A stretch of 64,000 bases of DNA from Halobellus litoreus. Lineage in GTDB: Archaea; Halobacteriota; Halobacteria; Halobacteriales; Haloferacaceae. The notes beneath the pieces were generated by a model that saw nothing but the letters and a program-made list of their open reading frames with translations, was not told the origin of the DNA and made no database searches. The position numbers and the translations under genes are program-made. Below, one piece after another: positions 35,524-43,802 of the stretch; position 1 is the first letter of the stretch; each line of letters opens with the position of its first letter. The DNA is taken from positions 434,001-498,000 of the forward strand of contig NZ_JANHAW010000002.1 in NCBI RefSeq assembly GCF_024464595.1, read 5' to 3'.

Positions 35524-35952
35524 ATGATATCAAATACCAGACTCTACGGCGCGGCGATCGCCTTCGCCTCCGGCCTGTACTCGCTGTGGAGCGCGTCGAT
35601 GGCGACGCAGATGACGACGAGCGGGTGGCTGATGGGCCTCCTCGGCGTCGTCGTGCTCGTCCACGGCGCGATCCTGCTCACCGGCTACGCGGCCAGCCTC
35701 GGCGACGCCAGCGGTCCGCTGATGATCGTCTACTCGCTCGTGATGCTCCTCAATCAGGCTCTCCTCGGGACCGGGATGATGAACGGCGGCGCGATGGGCG
35801 GGAGCCAGATGGGGATGAACGGCGGGATGGGCGGCAGCCCGATGACCGCCGGGATGGGGTGGGACGCCGGGATGGTCGCTCTCGCCGCGCTGATGCTGGT
35901 GAGCGGCGTGATAATGACCCGGGACGGGAGTGCCAGTACCGATGGGATGTGA
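35524..35952 (+). CDS. Met/Gly-rich four-helix membrane protein
   Basis: The 142-residue protein has four hydrophobic helices. The loop between helices 3 and 4 is a run of Met, Gly and Asn (MMNGGAMGGSQMGMNGG), resembling methionine motifs that bind copper(I) in other proteins; copper binding here is inference. ATG 35524 follows a TATA-like TCTTTAGG at 35493-35500. Confidence 0.75.
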   Translation: MISNTRLYGAAIAFASGLYSLWSASMATQMTTSGWLMGLLGVVVLVHGAILLTGYAASLGDASGPLMIVYSLVMLLNQALLGTGMMNGGAMGGSQMGMNGGMGGSPMTAGMGWDAGMVALAALMLVSGVIMTRDGSASTDGM

Positions 35953-35971
35953 GCCGTCGTCACTCTAACGT

Positions 35972-36925
35972 ATGAACGTCAGATCCGTCCTCCCGAGAGA
36001 CGCGATTCCGAGTATCGACGACCCGACGTTCGGCCGGGGTTACGTCGGCGAGGACGACGACGAGGTCATCGTCGTCGACGACGCGTCGCCGGCGCGCGCG
36101 TACCCGGTCCGGATCCTCAGTTACCACGAGATCGTCAACGACGCCGTCGGCGGGCGACCGATCGCCGTGACTTGGTGTCCGATCTGCTGGAGCGCGGCGG
36201 TCTACGACCGGACCGTCGACGGCCGGACGCTGACGTTCGGGACGTCGGGAAAGCTCGCCGACGACGCCCTGGTGATGTACGACCGGGAGACGGGCACGGA
36301 GTGGCAGCAGACGACCGGAAGGGCGATCGCCGGCGAACTGGAGGGAGAACGGCTACGAACGCTCGCGGCGCCGATCACGACCTGGGAGCGCTTCGCGGCG
36401 GAGTACCCCGACGGCGTGGTCCTCCAGCCGGTCCGCGGGGGCGAGGCGGAGCCCGGCCGATCCGCCCGGGACGCCTACGACATACGCTCGTACGATATGG
36501 GACCGTACGAGCGCTACGCCCGGAGCGACGAGTTCGGCCTCTACGGGATGCGCGGCGAGGGCCGAAAGCGGACTTGGGACCGAAAGGACGTGGACGCGAA
36601 AACGGTCGTTCTCGGCGTCGAACGCGACGACGAGGCGGTAGGCTATCCGATCGATCATCTCGAAGCCGTCGGGGGCGTCGTCACAGATTCGGTGGGCGGT
36701 CTCGACGTGGTGGTGTTCGCCGCGGACGGACGCGGCGGGGTCTTCGAGGATCCGGGATTCGCCTTCGAGACCTCCCCGGGGACGGTCCGCGGCGACGGTG
36801 CGACGTGGGACCCGACCACGGGGCGGAGCTCCGACGGGCGGTGGCTGGACCGGGTCCCCGCGCGGCGGCTGTTCGCGTTCGCCTGGCAGGACGCACACGG
36901 CCCGGATTCGTTCGCCGGAACCTGA
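35972..36925 (+). CDS. DUF3179 family protein (no signal peptide)
   Basis: The 317-residue protein opens directly with the DUF3179 domain (RDAIPSIDDPTFGRGYVG, SYHEIVNDAVGG, VTWCPICWSAAVYDR, FGTSGKLADDALVMYDRETGTEWQQ). Unlike the lipoprotein at 2900 it lacks a Tat signal and lipobox and has the CPIC variant with two cysteines, so it is a different subfamily and probably cytoplasmic. The function of DUF3179 is unknown. It begins 19 bases after the Met-rich membrane protein, suggesting co-transcription. Confidence 0.87.
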   Translation: MNVRSVLPRDAIPSIDDPTFGRGYVGEDDDEVIVVDDASPARAYPVRILSYHEIVNDAVGGRPIAVTWCPICWSAAVYDRTVDGRTLTFGTSGKLADDALVMYDRETGTEWQQTTGRAIAGELEGERLRTLAAPITTWERFAAEYPDGVVLQPVRGGEAEPGRSARDAYDIRSYDMGPYERYARSDEFGLYGMRGEGRKRTWDRKDVDAKTVVLGVERDDEAVGYPIDHLEAVGGVVTDSVGGLDVVVFAADGRGGVFEDPGFAFETSPGTVRGDGATWDPTTGRSSDGRWLDRVPARRLFAFAWQDAHGPDSFAGT

Positions 36926-37050
36926 GTCTGCCGTCCGGACGGAACCGCCGAGCGAGTAGCCGTCCGTCGGTCATAGGCCCGTCTCGACTGTGTGCGCGCG
37001 CTACAACAGCCGCGTACGTTCAAATACCGGAACAGAGACCACACAACGTA

Positions 37051-37545
37051 ATGGGCGCGACAGACGGTTCGACACCGGCGATGGTATCGGGATCCGATTC
37101 GACGAGGTGGCTGTCCTACGGCGGCGCGGTATTCACCGCGCTCGTCGCGGGCATCCACCTGTTCCATCCCGATCACGGGATACTCGGGCTGGCGAGCGCG
37201 CTGACCGCGAACCCGGCCGCGCTCGCGTTCGACCCCCGTCCCGTGGCGTTCGTGCTCTCGGCGACGGGGCTGTTCGTCGGACTCTCGCTGAGCCGGAACG
37301 CGCCGAACCGCCGACCCTACTACGCCGCCGGCGTCCTGCTCGCCGCGACGTACTTCCTCGGATACTTCGCCTGGCACTTCACCGGTCACGGCGGGTTCCT
37401 CCCCGGCCGCGAGCCGCTGTTTCACGGTCTCTCACCCGTCGAGAACGTCGTGGTCCACATCACTGGTGACGCCTGGGCCGCGGCCTCGAAACTGGCCGAG
37501 GCGGGGATGATCGCAACGCTGAGCCTGCTGTACCGACGGGGGTGA
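37051..37545 (+). CDS. four-helix membrane protein of unknown function
   Basis: The 164-residue protein has about four hydrophobic helices and several histidines (GIHLFHPDHGI, FAWHFTGHGGF, FHGLSP, VVVHITGDA) placed near helix ends, a pattern that could bind haem or metal. I do not recognise the family. ATG 37051 is preferred since the open frame upstream is the shadow of the DUF3179 gene. Confidence 0.72.
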   Translation: MGATDGSTPAMVSGSDSTRWLSYGGAVFTALVAGIHLFHPDHGILGLASALTANPAALAFDPRPVAFVLSATGLFVGLSLSRNAPNRRPYYAAGVLLAATYFLGYFAWHFTGHGGFLPGREPLFHGLSPVENVVVHITGDAWAAASKLAEAGMIATLSLLYRRG

Positions 37546-37627
37546 CCGGTAGCGACGCCCGACTGGCCTTGTCCGCCCGTTCGCGATCGGATCGAGTGTG
37601 AAGCGTACTTGCCAACCGGAGACACGC

Positions 37628-37637
37628 TTTTTTATAT
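37628..37637 (+). promoter_or_regulatory. TATA box for the CxxC flavoprotein gene
   Basis: TTTTTTATAT lies about 25 bp before ATG 37657, consistent with a leaderless transcript. Confidence 0.55.
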
Positions 37638-37656
37638 TGCCGCTGACTGACAGCGT

Positions 37657-38676
37657 ATGACGGAGGACCTCCCTACCGAGGAGTACGAAGTCGTCGTCGT
37701 CGGCGGTGGGCCGGCCGGACAGACCGCGGCGCTCTACAGCACCCGTCTCGGACACCAGACGGCGCTGGTCGACCGCGGCGGCGGACGCGCCGCGATGATG
37801 CAAGAGGTGCACAACCTCATCGGGGTTCGAGAGGAGACGAGCGGGAACGAGTTCCTCGGCGTCGGGAAGGAACAGCTCGAGGAGTACGGCTGTGACCTCC
37901 ACCGAGATATGCTCACCTCCTGTCACCGGACCGAGGACGACGCGGTCGAGCTGTGCGGAAACAGTGCAAACTACCGGGCGCAGTACGTCGTGCTCGCGAC
38001 GGGGTTCAACGACGTGCGGCCGGAGCCGCCGCTCCCCCGGACCGGCCGCGGTCTCCACTACTGTCTGCACTGCGACGCCCATATGTTCGTCGACGAGTCG
38101 GTGTACGTGATGGGCCACTCCGAGAGTGCGGCCCACGTCGCCGCGATTATGCTGAACTTCACCGACGAGGTCGACCTGCTCACCCGCGGGGACGACCCCG
38201 AGTGGAGCGACGAGACGGATCAGATGTTGAGAAACCACCCCATCGACGTGATTCACGAGGACGTTTCCGGCGTGCAGAACGGCGAGGACGGCTGGCTGAA
38301 GGCCCTGGAGTTCGAGGACGGGTCGGTCCGCGAGTACAAGGGCGGGTTCGCGATGTACGGCGCGGAGTACAACAACGGCCTCGCGCGAGAACTCGGCTGC
38401 GACCGCAACGACGACGGCACCGTCGCCGTCGACGACCACGGACAGACCTCCGTCGAGGAGGTGTACGCGGTCGGCGACCTGACGCCCGGGCACAACCAGG
38501 TCCCGATCGCCCTGGCGGACGGCGCGAAGGCCGGCATCTCGATCCACTTCGGGCTCCGGGACTTCCCCCGGGACCCGGACGTCGTCGAGGAGGCGGGGCC
38601 GGTCCGCTCCGAGGAGGTCCCAGGAATACCCGACGACTTGCTCGAACAGGCGGTCGACTTCCACACTTACGACTGA
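37657..38676 (+). CDS. thioredoxin-reductase-like FAD/NAD(P) oxidoreductase with CLHC motif
   Basis: The 339-residue flavoprotein has the FAD motif VVVGGGPAGQTAALYS (residues 13-28), a redox pair HYCLHCDAHMF (Cys136, Cys139) where thioredoxin reductases have CAxC, an altered second dinucleotide loop VMGHSESAAHVA and the C-terminal FAD motif VYAVGDLTPGHNQVP. The layout resembles the TrxR-like branch that includes gliotoxin and holomycin disulfide oxidases. It could reduce or oxidise a small disulfide or protein partner. It precedes a second disulfide-reductase gene. Confidence 0.85.
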   Translation: MTEDLPTEEYEVVVVGGGPAGQTAALYSTRLGHQTALVDRGGGRAAMMQEVHNLIGVREETSGNEFLGVGKEQLEEYGCDLHRDMLTSCHRTEDDAVELCGNSANYRAQYVVLATGFNDVRPEPPLPRTGRGLHYCLHCDAHMFVDESVYVMGHSESAAHVAAIMLNFTDEVDLLTRGDDPEWSDETDQMLRNHPIDVIHEDVSGVQNGEDGWLKALEFEDGSVREYKGGFAMYGAEYNNGLARELGCDRNDDGTVAVDDHGQTSVEEVYAVGDLTPGHNQVPIALADGAKAGISIHFGLRDFPRDPDVVEEAGPVRSEEVPGIPDDLLEQAVDFHTYD

Positions 38677-38786
38677 GACGGCCGACCGGAGAACCGCACT
38701 CCCGACGCCACGGCGGTTGGATCTCTGAACCGGATTACCGTCGGGTAGCTTCCACATTCATTACCCGGCGCGCCGAGTGTGACCGT

Positions 38787-40223
38787 ATGCAGGAGTTCGA
38801 CTTTCTGGTCATCGGTTCTGGTTCTGGACTCGACGTGGCGAACGTCGCGGCCAATCAGGGACAGTCCGTCGCCGTCGTCGAGAAGGGACCGCTCGGCGGA
38901 ACGTGTCTCAACCGGGGCTGCATCCCCTCGAAGCACCTGCTGTACCACGCGGACGTCCTCGAGACGATCGAGCGCGCCGACGAGTTCCACATCGACGCGA
39001 CCGTCGACGGCGTCGGCTTCGCCGACATCGTCCGCGAGGTGAACGAGGAGGTCGAGGCCGACTCCGAGTCCATCCGCAGCGGCCTTCGCTCGTCGTCGCA
39101 GCACGAACTGTTCGAGGGCGAGGGGCGGTTCGTCGACGACCGGACCGTCGAGGTGTCGGGCGGGGAAGACGACGGGGCGCGCCTCCGCGCGGACACCGTC
39201 CTGATCGCCGCCGGCACCCGTCCGTCGGTCCCGCCCATTGACGGCATCGACGACGTGGAGTTCCTGACCAGTACCGAGGCCCTGCAACTGGAGACGCCGC
39301 CCGAGCACCTGGTGATCGTCGGCGGCGGGTACATCGCGGCCGAACTCGGGCACTTCTTCGGGACGTTCGGGAGCGAGGTGACGGTCGTCGGTCGCCGCCC
39401 GAACCTCCTGCCCGAGGCCGACGCGGAGGTCGCCGAGGCGTTCACCGAACGCTACGCCGATCGCTTCACCGTTCACACGGGCCACGCCGCCACCGCTGTC
39501 TCGGAAGATGACGGATACGTGACCGTCGAGGCGCGGCCGTACCAGTACGGCGACGACGGCGGCATCGTCGAAGACGCGGATCCCGTGATGGTGACCGGCG
39601 ACGAACTGCTCGTCGCCGCGGGGCGGGTGCCCAACACCGACACGCTGAACCTCGACGCGGCCTGCGTCGAGACGGACGCGCGGGGGTTCGTCGAGACCGA
39701 CGAGTACCTGCGAACGACCGCCGAGGGCGTGTGGGCGCTCGGCGACATCGTCGGCGAGTACCTGCTCAAACACAGCGCCAACCACGAGGCGCGGGCCGTC
39801 GCGCGAAACGTCTTCGGCAACGAGCCGGAACCGGTCGATTACAGCGCGATGCCGTTCGCCGTCTTCGCGTCGCCGGAAGTCGCGGGCGTCGGTGCCTCGG
39901 AGAGCGACCTCCGCGCCGCCGAGCGCGAGTACGCGACGAACACCTACCGCTACGGGGACACCGCCCGCGGCGACGCGATGAAGGCCGAGGGGTTCGTGAA
40001 GGTGCTGATCGACCTGGAGGGCGAGATTCTGGGCTGTCACGTCATCGGTCCGGAGGCGTCCTCGCTGATCCAGGAGGTCGTCGTCGCGATGAAATCCGGA
40101 TCGGGGACCGTCCGGGACGTCCGCGAGGCCGTCCACGTCCACCCGGCGTTACCGGAGGTCGTCCAGCGGGCGTTCTCCGGGCAGTTCACCCGCGGTGGCG
40201 GCGGACACCGACACGACCACTGA
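38787..40223 (+). CDS. dihydrolipoamide-dehydrogenase-type pyridine nucleotide-disulfide reductase
   Basis: The 478-residue flavoenzyme has FLVIGSGSGLDVANVAANQG, the redox-active disulfide GGTCLNRGCIPSKHLLY (Cys40, Cys45), NAD-binding IVGGGYIAAELGHFF, FAD-binding EGVWALGDIVG and the dimer-interface HVHPALPEVVQRAF (His-Glu type). The GSGSGLDVAN opening is closer to mycothione/MerA-like and haloarchaeal bis-gamma-glutamylcystine reductases than to the Lpd of 2-oxoacid complexes, so the substrate may be a low-molecular-weight disulfide. The C-terminus is Gly/His-rich. The upstream open frame is non-coding; ATG 38787 is clear. Confidence 0.85.
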   Translation: MQEFDFLVIGSGSGLDVANVAANQGQSVAVVEKGPLGGTCLNRGCIPSKHLLYHADVLETIERADEFHIDATVDGVGFADIVREVNEEVEADSESIRSGLRSSSQHELFEGEGRFVDDRTVEVSGGEDDGARLRADTVLIAAGTRPSVPPIDGIDDVEFLTSTEALQLETPPEHLVIVGGGYIAAELGHFFGTFGSEVTVVGRRPNLLPEADAEVAEAFTERYADRFTVHTGHAATAVSEDDGYVTVEARPYQYGDDGGIVEDADPVMVTGDELLVAAGRVPNTDTLNLDAACVETDARGFVETDEYLRTTAEGVWALGDIVGEYLLKHSANHEARAVARNVFGNEPEPVDYSAMPFAVFASPEVAGVGASESDLRAAEREYATNTYRYGDTARGDAMKAEGFVKVLIDLEGEILGCHVIGPEASSLIQEVVVAMKSGSGTVRDVREAVHVHPALPEVVQRAFSGQFTRGGGGHRHDH

Positions 40224-40302
40224 TTTCCGGTTACGCGCGTGTAACTCCGTTACCGGTTCGTTCGCGTGAGCTTTTGATGCACCCGAGAGTAGCAGAGAGC
40301 GG

Positions 40303-40659
40303 ATGACGAAAGCAGCGATCATAATTCTGGCAGGCACGGAGGGACACGCAAACGTCGGTCGAGTCGTGAACGGACTCGAGACCGCGAAGGAGTTCGCCGA
40401 GACCGAGGGCGACGAGGTCGAACTCATCTTCGACGGCGCGGGGACCCAGTGGATCCCGGAGCTCGAAGACGAGGACAGCGATTACCACGGACTCTATCGG
40501 GCCGTCCGCGAGAACGCCTCGGTATGTGACTTCTGCTCCGGCGCATTCGGCGTCGCGGACGCCGTCGCCGACGCCGGCGTCGTGACGCTCGACGACCACG
40601 ACGGCCACCCGAGCATCCGCTCGCTGGTCGACGACGATTACGAGATCATCACGTTCTGA
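40303..40659 (+). CDS. DsrE-like sulfur-relay family protein
   Basis: The 118-residue protein has the DsrE fold pattern: AAIIILAGTEGHANVGRVVN, VELIFDGAGTQWIPEL, and a cysteine pair SVCDFCSGAFG (Cys75, Cys78) where DsrE proteins carry the active Cys. DsrE-type proteins carry persulfide sulfur between donors and acceptors. A TATA-like GCTTTTGA about 27-30 bp ahead fits a leaderless gene. It is followed by a TauE/SafE exporter gene, supporting a sulfur theme. Confidence 0.82.
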   Translation: MTKAAIIILAGTEGHANVGRVVNGLETAKEFAETEGDEVELIFDGAGTQWIPELEDEDSDYHGLYRAVRENASVCDFCSGAFGVADAVADAGVVTLDDHDGHPSIRSLVDDDYEIITF

Positions 40660-40838
40660 AACGGACGGGTGTCGCTACGTGCCGGCGATCGCTCCCTCGG
40701 TATTTCGATCGTCGGTGAGAGAGGACAGCCGTCCGGGTACGGCGCGAACCGGTTGCGCCGTCGACAACGGAACCACTATTTTCGAACGGCGCGAACGCGA
40801 GGGCAGGTCGATCGACGAATGGAGGACACCGACGACAG

Positions 40839-41621
40839 ATGGTAACGCTCACGTGGACGCTGGTCGCGGCGGTGACGCTCGTCGTCGTCGTCGCCGGAGC
40901 CACGAACGGCCTGGCCGGGTTCGGGTTCGCCGTCGTCGGCACGATGGCGCTCGCGACCGTGATCGATCCGGCGACGTCCGTCGTGTTCATGATCGTCCCG
41001 ATCCTCGCGGTCAACGTCTCGCTGGTGCGCGACCTCTCCCCGCGGGAGCTACGGACCTGCAGTCGCCGCTTCTGGCCGCTGATCGCTGCCGCGCTGGTCG
41101 GAACCGTCGTCGGGATGGCCGTCCTCGAGAGCCTGCCCGAGGCACCGCTCCGCGTCGGCCTCGGGATCCTCTCGCTGGGGTTCGTGCTCGTCGCCCAACA
41201 GCGGGTCCCGCTCCCGGCGTGGTTGACCCTCAGCGACAGCGAGGTCGGGCAGACGCCGCTGGCGATGGCCGTCGTCGGCGGCGTCTCGGGCCTCCTGTTC
41301 GGCGGCACCAACGTCGGCGTGCAACTGATCGCGTACCTCCGGAGCTTCGATCTCTCGCACGGCCTGTTCGTCGGCGTCGTCGCGCTGGTGTTCCTCGGAC
41401 TGAACGGGATTCGGGTCGCTATCGCGGCCGCCTTCGGACTCTACCCGAGCGCGGCCGTCGCCGGCGCCTCCCTCCTCGCGGTCGTTCCCGCCGTCGCGGG
41501 CGTCGCAGTCGGCAAGCGCCTCCGATCGGCGGTCGGCGAGCGCCCCCGACGGGCCCTCGTGCTCGGACTGCTGACCCTCGTGGGCGTTCGTCTCGTCACT
41601 GGGGGACTCGGCATCGCGTGA
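40839..41621 (+). CDS. TauE/SafE family permease (sulfite exporter-like)
   Basis: The 260-residue membrane protein has about eight hydrophobic helices in the two-repeat TauE/SafE pattern, with VVAGATNGLAGFGFAVVGT in the first repeat and VVGGVSGLLFGGTNVGVQL in the second. It would export sulfite or an organosulfur anion, or import one. It is shorter than, and diverged from, the 329-residue relative at 9652. The 180-base gap upstream has no strong TATA box, so co-transcription with the DsrE gene is possible. Confidence 0.87.
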   Translation: MVTLTWTLVAAVTLVVVVAGATNGLAGFGFAVVGTMALATVIDPATSVVFMIVPILAVNVSLVRDLSPRELRTCSRRFWPLIAAALVGTVVGMAVLESLPEAPLRVGLGILSLGFVLVAQQRVPLPAWLTLSDSEVGQTPLAMAVVGGVSGLLFGGTNVGVQLIAYLRSFDLSHGLFVGVVALVFLGLNGIRVAIAAAFGLYPSAAVAGASLLAVVPAVAGVAVGKRLRSAVGERPRRALVLGLLTLVGVRLVTGGLGIA

Positions 41622-41690
41622 GAAACCGGCCGAGCGGCGGGCGTCGCGCGCCGCCGTTCACCGACGGACTGGAGACCCCCGGCGCAGTGG

Positions 41691-42014
41691 TCACTCGCTC
41701 CGTGCGAACCGGTAGGTCAGCACCTCGTCGCTGTCGTCCCACTCGAAGTCGCCCGGGTGGACTCGCTTCATTCGCTCCTTGTACGCCGCGAGCGACTCCG
41801 ATCCCTCGCGCCGCGCGTCGGCGTCGGTGAACTCGCCGAGCGTCCGCCGCTCGACGCTCGTCACCTCGAACGCCTCGCCGTCGATCTCGAAGGTGTCGCC
41901 CTCGCTCGCGTACCGGTTGCTCGCCCCGCGGGTCAACTGGGTGATCTCTCCGTCGCGGACGGACTGCTGGACGCGGTCGTTGGGCAGGATGTCGTCGGCG
42001 TCGATCTCCGCCAT
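41691..42014 (-). CDS. ASCH-domain-like protein
   Basis: The 107-residue acidic protein opens IDADDILPNDRVQQSVRDGE, contains GDTFEIDGEAFEVTSVERRTLG and ends with a tryptophan-containing strand FEWDDSDEVLTYRF, a pattern of ASCH (PUA-related) proteins that may bind RNA. ATG 42014 gives the natural start; the extension upstream is antisense to the divergent gene. It is divergent from the membrane protein at 42117. Confidence 0.78.
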   Translation of the reverse strand: MAEIDADDILPNDRVQQSVRDGEITQLTRGASNRYASEGDTFEIDGEAFEVTSVERRTLGEFTDADARREGSESLAAYKERMKRVHPGDFEWDDSDEVLTYRFARSE

Positions 42015-42116
42015 ACCCCCCCTTACACTGCCACCGTCAAAATCCCATCGCGTCTGTTCCTCCCTCCGAAGCCGACGGGACCAAGGTTTACCGTTCCTGG
42101 CGGCGAGTCGATACGT

Positions 42117-42920
42117 ATGGCCGCCCTGAAGTCCCTCCGTCCAGCCGCCGGTGCACTGGCACGAAACCCGATACTCGCCGCCGTGGTCGCCGTCTTCGGA
42201 CTGATTCAGCTGCCGCAACTGGCGCTCCAGACCGCACAGCCGCTACTGGCGGCGCTCGTGTCGCTCGCGCTGACCGGCGTGTTGATCGTGGTTGCACCGT
42301 TTTTCCAGGGCGGTATCATCGGGATGGCCGACGAGGCGCTATCGGGCACCACGGGCCTCGACACGCTCGTCACCGAGGGGACGTCCAACTACGTCAGCCT
42401 CCTCGTCGCGTATCTGGCCGTACTCGCGGTGAACTTCACCGTCGGACTCGTGGCGTTCTTCGCGGCGATTTTCGGGGGCGCGGGCCTCCTTGCGGCTGGG
42501 GGCGCGCCTCGGACGGTAGGGGTGGGGGTGTTCGCGATCGTCGGCGGACTCTTCGTGCTCGCGTACTTCCTCGTCGCGTTCTTCATCCAGTTTTACGCCC
42601 ACGCGATCGTCCTGCGGGACGCGGGGATCGTCGCGGGCTTCACGCGGAGCGTCGGCCTCGTCCGTCGGAACCTCCTGCAGGTTCTCGCGTACTCGCTGCT
42701 GCTGCTCGTCGGCAGCGTCGTCTTCGGCGGCATCGGCGGCGTCGCCTCGCTGCTGGTGTCCTCGCAACCGACACCGTTCCCGCTGCCGGAGCCCTCGCTG
42801 CCGCTGTTGATCGGAGCCGGCGCGGTCTACGTGGTCGCGATCGCGATTCTGGGCGGGTTCTACGCCACCTATTCGGTCGCCTTCTACCGCGCTCTCGAAG
42901 ACGCGAGTCCGACGGCGTAG
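42117..42920 (+). CDS. six-helix membrane protein (haloarchaeal DUF7847-like)
   Basis: The 267-residue protein has about six hydrophobic segments, with VAPFFQGGIIGMADEALSGTTGLDTL near residue 60-85 and FYAHAIVLRDAGIVAGFTRSVGLVRRN in the middle. Relatives at 48007-48822 and, more distantly, 46573-47475 share the same GGxxGMA and 'V..A..RS..LVR.N' elements. The function is unknown; the DUF number is from memory. ATG 42117 is favoured because it opens the first amphipathic helix. Confidence 0.75.
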   Translation: MAALKSLRPAAGALARNPILAAVVAVFGLIQLPQLALQTAQPLLAALVSLALTGVLIVVAPFFQGGIIGMADEALSGTTGLDTLVTEGTSNYVSLLVAYLAVLAVNFTVGLVAFFAAIFGGAGLLAAGGAPRTVGVGVFAIVGGLFVLAYFLVAFFIQFYAHAIVLRDAGIVAGFTRSVGLVRRNLLQVLAYSLLLLVGSVVFGGIGGVASLLVSSQPTPFPLPEPSLPLLIGAGAVYVVAIAILGGFYATYSVAFYRALEDASPTA

Positions 42921-43010
42921 CGGGGCCGCCTCGGTCAATCGACCCGCCTCGTTCCGCCGCTCTGCCCCAGACGGTCAGTCCATCGCGGTTCGTCGTCCGC
43001 CCACGACCCG

Positions 43011-43655
43011 TCAGTCCGTCTGCGCGTACTCTCGAATCACCGCGGCCTCGGCCTTCCGCACCAGTTCGCCGGCCGTGCTCGTCGAGCAGTCGAGGGACGC
43101 GGCGACGTCCGCGATAGTGCCCTCGCGGGGGACCTCGTAGTACCCCGCTTCGACCGCCGTCTCCAGCGCCGTCTGCTGCCTATCGGTGAGTCCGGACGGC
43201 GATTCCGCCCGCTCGAACCGGCGGACTCGCTCGATGTCGACGTCGGCGAGATCGGACAGCGCTTCGTGGAATGCACTGAGCGCCGCCGCCTCCCCGACCG
43301 CCTCGAACCGCACCGAGCCCGCCTCCAGGAAGACGACCGGCGGAACGAAGATCACGCGGGCGTCCGAGATCGCGCCCAGGAGCGCCGGCGCGAACTCGTA
43401 GTCGTCCTGCCGGAGGAACGCGTACGTCCCCTCGACGTCCTCGACGAAGGCGCTCACCCCGAGCGAGTCGATTGCGCGGACGGCGTCCGCCGTCGCGTCC
43501 GGGCTGCCGTCGAACCAGAACAGCGTCGTCGCGTCGGCCGTGGGACTCCACTGCAGCAACTCGGCGCGGGTGATCGGTCCGGCGTCGACGAGCCGCCGGT
43601 GCAGCGGGTGCAGGAGGTCCTCGGGGTACCTGGCCGAGAACTGAACGCGTTTCAT
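43011..43655 (-). CDS. bat-type HTH_10 transcriptional regulator
   Basis: The 214-residue protein has a haloarchaeal sensor half (MKRVQFSARYPEDLLHPLHR, AYLFWFD-like strands) and a C-terminal HTH_10 domain LTDRQQTALETAVEAGYYEVPR then VAASLDCSTSTAGELVRKAEA, as in bacterio-opsin activator-like proteins. The ligand is unknown. ATG 43655 is preferred to 43688. No target can be deduced; the neighbours are a hydrolase and a membrane protein. Confidence 0.88.
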   Translation of the reverse strand: MKRVQFSARYPEDLLHPLHRRLVDAGPITRAELLQWSPTADATTLFWFDGSPDATADAVRAIDSLGVSAFVEDVEGTYAFLRQDDYEFAPALLGAISDARVIFVPPVVFLEAGSVRFEAVGEAAALSAFHEALSDLADVDIERVRRFERAESPSGLTDRQQTALETAVEAGYYEVPREGTIADVAASLDCSTSTAGELVRKAEAAVIREYAQTD

Positions 43656-43802
43656 TCCGTCGTCGAACGGTGTTCGGGCGGTCGGCATATCACTTCCTGT
43701 CTCCGATCGCAGACCCCGAATCGACGCCGACCCACCGGCGTGCGTCCCGCGAGTCGTCGCCTCGGACCGCTCGCGACGCTGGACGGCCCCGAATAGCTCT
43801 CC

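Noticed and set aside
37953-38786. Long in-frame extension upstream of the Lpd-type gene
   Set aside because: It overlaps the CxxC flavoprotein gene in another phase and is Arg-rich noise; ATG 38787 begins the FAD-binding strand.
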